In this document: piece by piece, positions 6,393-10,581 of the stretch
How positions within the stretch are numbered: position 1 is the stretch's first letter
Layout of the letters: each line of letters starts with the position of its first letter
Assembly: GCA_017380995.1 (NCBI GenBank)
Contig: JAFOCY010000094.1
Span: forward strand, 1-10,581
Origin: Oscillibacter sp.
GTDB taxonomy: Bacteria > Bacillota > Clostridia > Oscillospirales > Oscillospiraceae
Direction: 5' to 3'
Length of the DNA stretch: 10,581 bases
Made by a program: the position numbers and the translations under genes
Notes under the pieces: model-generated
The model's input: the letters and a program-made list of their open reading frames with translations, nothing else
What the model was told of the DNA's origin: nothing
Databases searched by the model: none

Positions 6393-7394
6393 TCACTTTT
6401 TCTTTTTGACCCTGGAGAGGGGATTGGCCTTTGCGGCCACACGAAGACCTTCGTTATCTACATGGGTATAGATCTCTGTGGTGTTCAGATGGTCGTGACC
6501 CAGGACCTCCTGCACCGCGCGGACGTCCACACCATTTTGAAGCATCAGCGTGGCAGCGGTATGGCGCAGCTTATGAGAGGAATATTCGCTGCTGTCGATC
6601 CCGGCAGCTGTAAGACGCTTTTTCACCATAGCATGGACGGTGGAGCGACTGACCCGCTCATTCCGGGAAGATAAAAACAGCGCATTGGCATCCCGGCCCG
6701 TAATGGGTCGCCGAACAGCCAGATAGGTGTTCAGCGCATCCTGACAGGCATCGTTCAGATACAGGATACGAACCTTGTTGCCTTTACCCAGGACCCGGAG
6801 GGTATCTTCGTTGATGTCATTGAGATTTAATCCGATTAACTCTGAAATTCGCAGACCACAATTTAAGAATAATGTTAGGATACAATAGTCGCGTTCCTGG
6901 TTTTTTCCATCTACAGCGTCTAAAAGTTCCGTACTTTGGTCTAAAGTTAGGTATTTTGGTAATGTTTTTCGGAGTTTTGGCGAATCAATATCTTTGACAG
7001 GATTTTCACGAAGTAAATGCTTTTTGTTTGTGAGGTAATTATAAAAGGAACGGATCGTTGCGAGTTTACGGGCGCGGGAGGAGGCGGAGAGTCCATAATC
7101 GGAATTGCTGCTGTTGTGATGCTGGGCGCGGTCTCGGCTGAGATATGTAAGATAGGCGTAAATATCCGTCAGCGTCACACTGGCAACAAAATCCAAATCT
7201 ACATCCATAATATTGATTTGATCCAGCGGGAGATCCTTTAACAATGGATCACGAACCTGCTTGAGATAACGGAAAAAATTCCGCAGATCCAAAAAATATT
7301 CGTCTACAGTGCGCTTGGAGTGAGCTTTCACTGTTTCGTGGTACGCCAGGAATTCCCGCAGGATATCCGGCGCATCGGTTTGGTAATTGATCAT
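6393..7394 (-). CDS. Xer-like tyrosine recombinase
   Basis: A 333-residue site-specific recombinase of the phage integrase family. All catalytic residues are present: Arg182 (CGLRISEL), Lys204 (GKGNK), His274 and Arg277 (HKLRH), His300 (LGH) and nucleophile Tyr309 (EIYTHV). The N-terminal core-binding domain spans about 9-122. It is longer than XerC/XerD (about 300 residues), with extra residues near 60-75 and a polar loop at 88-106. No excision or phage genes lie nearby, so a housekeeping role in chromosome dimer resolution is a reasonable inference. I chose the ATG at 7394 (MINYQTDAPD) because homology-like sequence begins there. The frame can also start at a TTG at 7418. Neither start has a ribosome binding site, which is odd. 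A 28-bp dif-like inverted repeat lies 34 bases upstream. Whether it is XerC, XerD or a single-protein Xer such as XerS cannot be settled by eye. Confidence 0.88.
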   Translation of the reverse strand: MINYQTDAPDILREFLAYHETVKAHSKRTVDEYFLDLRNFFRYLKQVRDPLLKDLPLDQINIMDVDLDFVASVTLTDIYAYLTYLSRDRAQHHNSSNSDYGLSASSRARKLATIRSFYNYLTNKKHLLRENPVKDIDSPKLRKTLPKYLTLDQSTELLDAVDGKNQERDYCILTLFLNCGLRISELIGLNLNDINEDTLRVLGKGNKVRILYLNDACQDALNTYLAVRRPITGRDANALFLSSRNERVSRSTVHAMVKKRLTAAGIDSSEYSSHKLRHTAATLMLQNGVDVRAVQEVLGHDHLNTTEIYTHVDNEGLRVAAKANPLSRVKKKK

Positions 7395-7427
7395 AAGGCA
7401 AAAGAGGAGGTTTTTCAATACATAAAT

Positions 7428-7457
7428 AATTGAACAAAATAAAAATTTTGTTCAATT
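7428..7457. repeat. Perfect 12-bp inverted repeat with 6-bp centre, dif-like
   Basis: AATTGAACAAAA (7428-7439), TAAAAA (7440-7445), TTTTGTTCAATT (7446-7457). Taking 11-bp arms gives a 28-bp site with a 6-bp centre, the layout of Xer core sites. The right arm TTTTGTTCAAT matches the E. coli XerD arm TTATGTTAAAT at 9 of 11 bases. It lies directly upstream of the recombinase gene. It could instead be an operator or an AT-rich RNA hairpin. Confidence 0.45.
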
Positions 7458-7560
7458 TAGGGTAGGGGTACATAGGAAAACCCTCCAAAACCTCCTTTAA
7501 ACATAAATCAGGCCCTTCTGGCCATGCTAAACATACTTCCATCAGAACGGATGATCAGTG

Positions 7561-7773
7561 ATGTTTCCTTGCAATGATAAATGCGTTTATCAAATAGATG
7601 GTGTCTGCACTCTAAATGATGTGAATTCGCTGAACCATGAATGCGTGCATATTACTGGGTCTGACGCAGTGCGCCGCGAATCGCTTCCGCAATATTGTGG
7701 GCCGGGATCAGCTGCAGCCCTGGAAACTCGCCCAACTCACCGATCCGGTAAGCCGGTACCACACATTTCGTAA
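7561..7773 (+). CDS. Small Cys-rich hypothetical protein
   Basis: A 70-residue reading frame beginning MFPCNDKCVYQIDGVCTL, with cysteines spaced C-x3-C-x7-C-x11-C in the first 30 residues. This pattern resembles small clostridial Cys-rich proteins of about 50 residues with unknown role, possibly metal binding. The last 40 or so residues run antisense through the 3' end of radA and look less protein-like, with several Arg, Pro and Ser. The natural protein may therefore have lost its stop or been extended. The ATG at 7561 follows an in-frame GTG at 7558, and the ribosome binding site is weak (ACGGA about ten bases upstream). No terminator is visible between it and radA. I consider the N-terminal half likely real and its function unknown. 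Confidence 0.45.
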   Translation: MFPCNDKCVYQIDGVCTLNDVNSLNHECVHITGSDAVRRESLPQYCGPGSAAALETRPTHRSGKPVPHIS

Positions 7774-9034
7774 AGCCAAGGCGCCGCACTTCGGAAATCC
7801 GCTGTGACAACTGATTTACCGCACGCAGCTCGCCTGTCAGACCAACTTCGCCAATGGCCGCCAAATCTCTTGGTACGGGCCTGTCCAAATAACTGGAAGC
7901 CAGCGCAATGACGGCCGCCAGATCGGCAGCAGGCTCATCGATCCAAAGGCCGCCGATAATATTGATATAAGCGTCACAGCTGGATACTTTCACTCCACCG
8001 CGTTTTTCTAAAACAGCCAACAGCATGGACGAGCGGTTGTAGTCAAACCCATTGCTTGTCCTGCGCGGATTCCCGCCGGCGCAGGTCACTACCAGGGCCT
8101 GGATCTCTGCGAGAACCGGCCGTGCACCTTCCATAACGCAAGTCACACAGGTCCCCGGAGCATCCTCTGGACGGCCGGAAAGCAGCATTTCCGAAGGATT
8201 TTCAACCTCCACAAGGCCGGAATCCCGCATTTCAAAAACGCCGATCTCATTGGTGGTGCCAAAACGGTTTTTTGCCGCCCGCAAAATACGGTAAGCAGTG
8301 TGTTGGTCGCCTTCAAAGTGAAGCACACAATCCACCATGTGCTCCAGAACTTTCGGACCTGCGATAGAGCCTTCTTTATTTACATGGCCAATCACAAATA
8401 CAGTGATGCCCTGGCCCTTGGCCAGCTGCATCAGCGTCATGGTACAGTCCTTTACCTGGCTGATACTGCCGGCAGGCGAATCCAAAGAATCATTGTACAG
8501 CGTTTGGATGGAGTCGACGATCAGGATATCCGGTTTTTCTGCACCGACGAGCTCCACCAAATCTCCAAGGCTGGTTTCAGAAACCACAAAAAGTTGATCA
8601 CTTTCCACACGTAAACGTTTTGCTCTCAACTTGATTTGGTGTTCGGATTCTTCGCCGGATACATATAAAACTTTTGAGAATTCACAAAGTTTGCTGCAGA
8701 TCTGCAGCATCAGAGTGGATTTACCGATGCCGGGGGCGCCGCCTACCAGTACCAGCGAACCCTTTACAGCGCCGCCACCCAATACCCGGTCCAGCTCCCC
8801 CATTCCGGTGGGAAAACGAATCTCATCGTCAGTTTCAAGTTCTGTAACACTGCGGGCCCGGCGAAGAGGCATTCCCGCCTTGCGAGAGGATTTTGCGCTG
8901 CCGCGGATAGGAAGTTTAGCTGCCTCGGGTTGCTCTACAACGGTATTCCAGGCTCCGCAGGCAGGGCACTTCCCTGCCCATTTTGCTGTTTCGTTGCCGC
9001 ATTCTGTACAATAAAATAATGTCTTTTGCTTCAT
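7652..9034 (-). CDS. radA: DNA repair protein RadA (Sms)
   Basis: A RecA-related helicase that extends heteroduplex during recombination and helps process stalled forks. The 460-residue protein has the full family layout: a C4 zinc finger at the N-terminus (Cys9, Cys12, Cys23, Cys26), the Walker A GGAPGIGKST (98-107), Walker B ILIVDS (170-175), the RadA signature KNRFG (255-259), and a C-terminal Lon-protease-like domain from about 290 to the end. It starts at the ATG one base after the cwlD stop, and its ribosome binding site GGGGAG lies inside the last codons of cwlD, so the two are probably translationally coupled. The 3' end overlaps the small Cys-rich frame on the other strand. Nothing appears missing, and the call is firm. 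Confidence 0.96.
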   Translation of the reverse strand: MKQKTLFYCTECGNETAKWAGKCPACGAWNTVVEQPEAAKLPIRGSAKSSRKAGMPLRRARSVTELETDDEIRFPTGMGELDRVLGGGAVKGSLVLVGGAPGIGKSTLMLQICSKLCEFSKVLYVSGEESEHQIKLRAKRLRVESDQLFVVSETSLGDLVELVGAEKPDILIVDSIQTLYNDSLDSPAGSISQVKDCTMTLMQLAKGQGITVFVIGHVNKEGSIAGPKVLEHMVDCVLHFEGDQHTAYRILRAAKNRFGTTNEIGVFEMRDSGLVEVENPSEMLLSGRPEDAPGTCVTCVMEGARPVLAEIQALVVTCAGGNPRRTSNGFDYNRSSMLLAVLEKRGGVKVSSCDAYINIIGGLWIDEPAADLAAVIALASSYLDRPVPRDLAAIGEVGLTGELRAVNQLSQRISEVRRLGFTKCVVPAYRIGELGEFPGLQLIPAHNIAEAIRGALRQTQ

Positions 9035-9035
9035 A

Positions 9036-9761
9036 CTACTCCCCTTTCAGGCAGCAAAGATACCCGGCAGTTACAGATAGAGCCAACTTCGTTTGATAGG
9101 CTGGCTGCTGGAGTTGGATGGTTTCAGCAGAATTGGATAAAAAACCGCATTCTACTACCACAGAAGGTGCCTGGGCGTGTTTGGTAAGGTAAATGGTCTG
9201 GGGAATTTCTTTCGGTTTTTTTTCATTTCCGGGATTGATGGTCTCATTCAGTACGTCTTGGATACAAACTGCCAACTCTTGAGCCCCTGACTGGGTGTTC
9301 CAGAAAACCTGGGCTCCACGAGTTACCGCAGAAGACGGAAGGCTATTCTGATGAATACTGAGTAGGACGGCATTTTTCGTATCGTTTACCAAGCTTACGC
9401 GATTTCGAAGATCCGAGGCTTTGCGGGCCCTGATAGTGTCCAATCCTTCATCACAGATGCTAAGGTCCTCACTGCGGGTCATGATGGTTCGCTGGCCTGC
9501 AAAGCGCAGCAGTTCGTTCAAACGCAAAGAAACGGCCAAATTCAAATGGCTTTCCTGTACCCCGTCACTAGACACTGCACCGCCATCTTCCCCGCCGTGT
9601 CCTGGATCTACGATCACGGTAATGGGAACACCTTCCTGCACAGAGAAAACAGACAGGGCTTCACGATTTAGATTCTGCATAAAAATCAGAGAAACGCAGG
9701 CAAAAATGCCGCAAAATAGAATTGTGAAGAAAATATTACGTCTGCGGATCAGAAATATCAC
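9036..9761 (-). CDS. cwlD: N-acetylmuramoyl-L-alanine amidase, CwlD type
   Basis: A zinc amidase of the Amidase_3 family that cleaves the bond between muramic acid and the stem peptide. In spore formers CwlD acts with PdaA to make the muramic-lactam of spore cortex. One N-terminal membrane segment (about residues 9-28) follows basic IRRRN, and the catalytic domain lies outside. With the start at GTG 9761 (241 residues) the zinc and catalytic residues are His55 (DPGHGGEDGG), Glu70 (VQESHLN), His137 (SIHQNS) and Glu204 (VVECGFLSN). I chose this GTG because GGAGG at 9770-9774 is eight bases upstream; the GTG at 9770 overlaps that site and is ruled out. The protein size fits CwlD, and the divergent coat operon supports a sporulation role, but a vegetative amidase of the same family is possible. 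Confidence 0.85.
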   Translation of the reverse strand: MIFLIRRRNIFFTILFCGIFACVSLIFMQNLNREALSVFSVQEGVPITVIVDPGHGGEDGGAVSSDGVQESHLNLAVSLRLNELLRFAGQRTIMTRSEDLSICDEGLDTIRARKASDLRNRVSLVNDTKNAVLLSIHQNSLPSSAVTRGAQVFWNTQSGAQELAVCIQDVLNETINPGNEKKPKEIPQTIYLTKHAQAPSVVVECGFLSNSAETIQLQQPAYQTKLALSVTAGYLCCLKGE

Positions 9762-9815
9762 AGGCAACACCTCCGCAAACAGAGTATTGCCGGAGCTTAT
9801 CTAATATGTAAAAAA

Positions 9816-9844
9816 ATCATACCATTCTTTTGCGTGAAAATCAA
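9816..9844 (-). promoter_or_regulatory. Promoter for cwlD-radA
   Basis: On the minus strand TTGATT (9839-9844), a 17-base spacer and TATGAT (9816-9821, five of six) preceded by TGG, an extended -10. Expected start near 9809 gives a leader of about 48 bases. It looks like a sigma-A promoter. An additional sporulation promoter is possible but not clear. Confidence 0.6.
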
Positions 9845-9852
9845 GGTCAGGG

Positions 9853-9879
9853 ACCCCGGCTCCAGTGTGCGCATAAGAT
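9853..9879 (+). promoter_or_regulatory. Possible sporulation (SigK/SigE-like) promoter of the cotJ operon
   Basis: CATAAGAT (9872-9879) fits the CATANNNT -10 of mother-cell sigma factors. AC at 9853-9854 lies 17 bases upstream, as in the SigK consensus. The match is short and no good SigE -35 is seen, so this is tentative. It suits a coat operon. Confidence 0.25.
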
Positions 9880-9922
9880 GGTTTGGGCGCATCATGCGTC
9901 AACCCTTCCAAGGAGGCACAAA

Positions 9923-10384
9923 ATGGAAAACAATCAAACTTCCACTCAGACCGGTTCCTGCGGTTCTGGCCAGGGGACATTGCCTGGCCTTTGCGCGCCG
10001 CTGGCATTTCCCTATGTTCCTATGCAGGAGAAAAATCCTGTGCGTTACGGCCGCATGGAGGCATTGCAGACCGGAACACTGTTCCCGGGACTGGATCTTC
10101 CTTTTAAAGCAGCGATCCAGGCAAACAGCAAACTGAATAATACCGCACTGGTGGAATTGATGGCTCTGGACTTTGCCATTGATGAACTTGGGCTGTATCT
10201 TACCACCCATTCCGATGACCGGGAAGCCCTGCAGCTTTACTGGTCTTATATCAAACTGGCCCAGGAGGGCCGGGAAAAATACCAAAAATTATACGGTCCC
10301 CTGCTCCAGACTGATTTGACGCCGGATGACGGCTTTTCTTGGCTGAAAGATCCCTGGCCCTGGGAGAAAGGGGGAAATGAGTAA
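9923..10384 (+). CDS. cotJB: Spore coat protein, CotJA-CotJB fusion
   Basis: A 153-residue protein that joins two coat proteins normally made from separate genes. Residues about 28-62 (PYVPMQEKNPVRYG to GTLFPGLDLPF) are CotJA-like. Residues about 73-150 (ALVELMALDFAIDELGLYL, THSDDREAL, then KDPWPWE) are CotJB-like. The first 27 residues are polar and rich in Gly, Ser and Thr. In Bacillus these proteins form a coat or cortex-side complex with CotJC, whose gene follows directly here. The ATG is preceded by AAGGAGG (9910-9916) with six bases of spacing; the longer frame back to 9830 has no such site. The stop TAA shares its last A with the cotJC ATG, so the operon is coupled. The domain calls are strong by motif; the single continuous frame is seen directly. 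Confidence 0.88.
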   Translation: MENNQTSTQTGSCGSGQGTLPGLCAPLAFPYVPMQEKNPVRYGRMEALQTGTLFPGLDLPFKAAIQANSKLNNTALVELMALDFAIDELGLYLTTHSDDREALQLYWSYIKLAQEGREKYQKLYGPLLQTDLTPDDGFSWLKDPWPWEKGGNE

Positions 10385-10581
10385 TGTTTATTTATGAGAA
10401 AAAACTCCAATATCCTGTAAAGATTGCCAATCCTAACCCGAAGCTGGCCTCTATTATTATCACGCAGTATGGCGGCCCTGATGGTGAGTTAGGGGCTTCT
10501 TTACGGTATCTGAGCCAGCGTTACTCCATGCCTTATCCTGAACTCAAGGGGCTTTTGACTGATATCGGTACCGTGGAAGCG
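10384..10581 (+). CDS. cotJC: Spore coat protein CotJC, manganese catalase-like, 5' part
   Basis: Sixty-six codons of the third gene of the cotJ operon, cut by the window edge. CotJC proteins are dimanganese catalase relatives that sit in the spore coat and probably remove hydrogen peroxide. Visible family features are MFIYEKKLQYPVKI (1-14), GGPDGELGASLRYLSQR (30-46), whose Glu35 is a likely metal ligand, and IGTVEA (61-66), whose Glu65 should be the start of the second ligand motif. The ATG overlaps the preceding stop by one base, and GGGGGA lies about ten bases upstream. The remaining ligands and the C-terminus lie outside the window. Confidence 0.92.
   Translation, partial: MFIYEKKLQYPVKIANPNPKLASIIITQYGGPDGELGASLRYLSQRYSMPYPELKGLLTDIGTVEA

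Noticed and set aside
7511..7523. GGCC-N5-GGCC inverted repeat
   Set aside because: Only four base pairs and no extension; too short to call an operator or terminator.
7575..7592. Hairpin TGATAAA-TGCG-TTTATCA considered as a radA terminator
   Set aside because: AT-rich, inside the small Cys-rich frame, and not followed by a T run on the minus strand.
9866..9876. TGTGCGCATAA, a 10 of 11 match to the E. coli XerC arm of dif
   Set aside because: The 6-bp centre would be followed by GGCGC-type sequence with no match to a second arm, so it is probably chance.
1..10581. Search for CRISPR arrays, tRNA or rRNA genes, insertion sequences and phage genes
   Set aside because: No regularly spaced repeats, tRNA-like cloverleaf, transposase or phage structural genes were seen; the lone tyrosine recombinase has no mobile-element neighbours.

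Overview
The window looks like chromosome from a spore-forming, anaerobic Firmicute, most likely a gut clostridium of the Oscillospiraceae type (inferred). It encodes a pyrophosphate-type phosphofructokinase, a type III pantothenate kinase, a class II aldolase, sporulation genes (a CotJ coat operon and a CwlD-type amidase) and an SLH-domain surface protein. No tRNA, rRNA, insertion sequence, prophage or CRISPR array was seen. No non-coding stretch exceeds 300 bases; the longest is the 219-base region between pfp and fba.

Layout. Bases 1-71 (-): 5' end of an unrecognised gene. 122-634 (-): ogt-type DNA alkyltransferase, divergent from coaX (746-1516, +). coaX converges on pfp (1614-2852, -) with two hairpin terminators between them. 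pfp is divergent from fba (3072-4040, +), which has a structured leader RNA and a strong terminator. Next come a small Amidase_6-like protein (4126-4629, +) and a secreted SLH plus glycosyl hydrolase 18 protein (4698-6341, +). That gene converges, across a bidirectional terminator, on a Xer-like tyrosine recombinase (6393-7394, -). A 28-bp dif-like inverted repeat lies just upstream of the recombinase. A small Cys-rich ORF (7561-7773, +) overlaps the 3' end of radA (7652-9034, -), which follows cwlD (9036-9761, -) in a coupled operon. Divergent from cwlD is a spore coat operon: a fused CotJA-CotJB protein (9923-10384, +) and the start of cotJC (10384 onward, +), which is cut by the window edge.

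How the parts fit. pfp and fba encode consecutive glycolytic steps and share one compact divergent control region. The wall and spore genes (cwlD, cotJ, SLH-GH18, amidase) suggest envelope and spore functions. The recombinase and radA act on DNA.

The points most worth a second look are: the dif-like site beside a single Xer-type recombinase that lacks a normal ribosome binding site; a divergent ogt/coaX promoter in which one palindromic -35 hexamer appears to serve both directions; the structured fba leader; and the CotJA-CotJB fusion. All calls come from reading the sequence; no database search was made.
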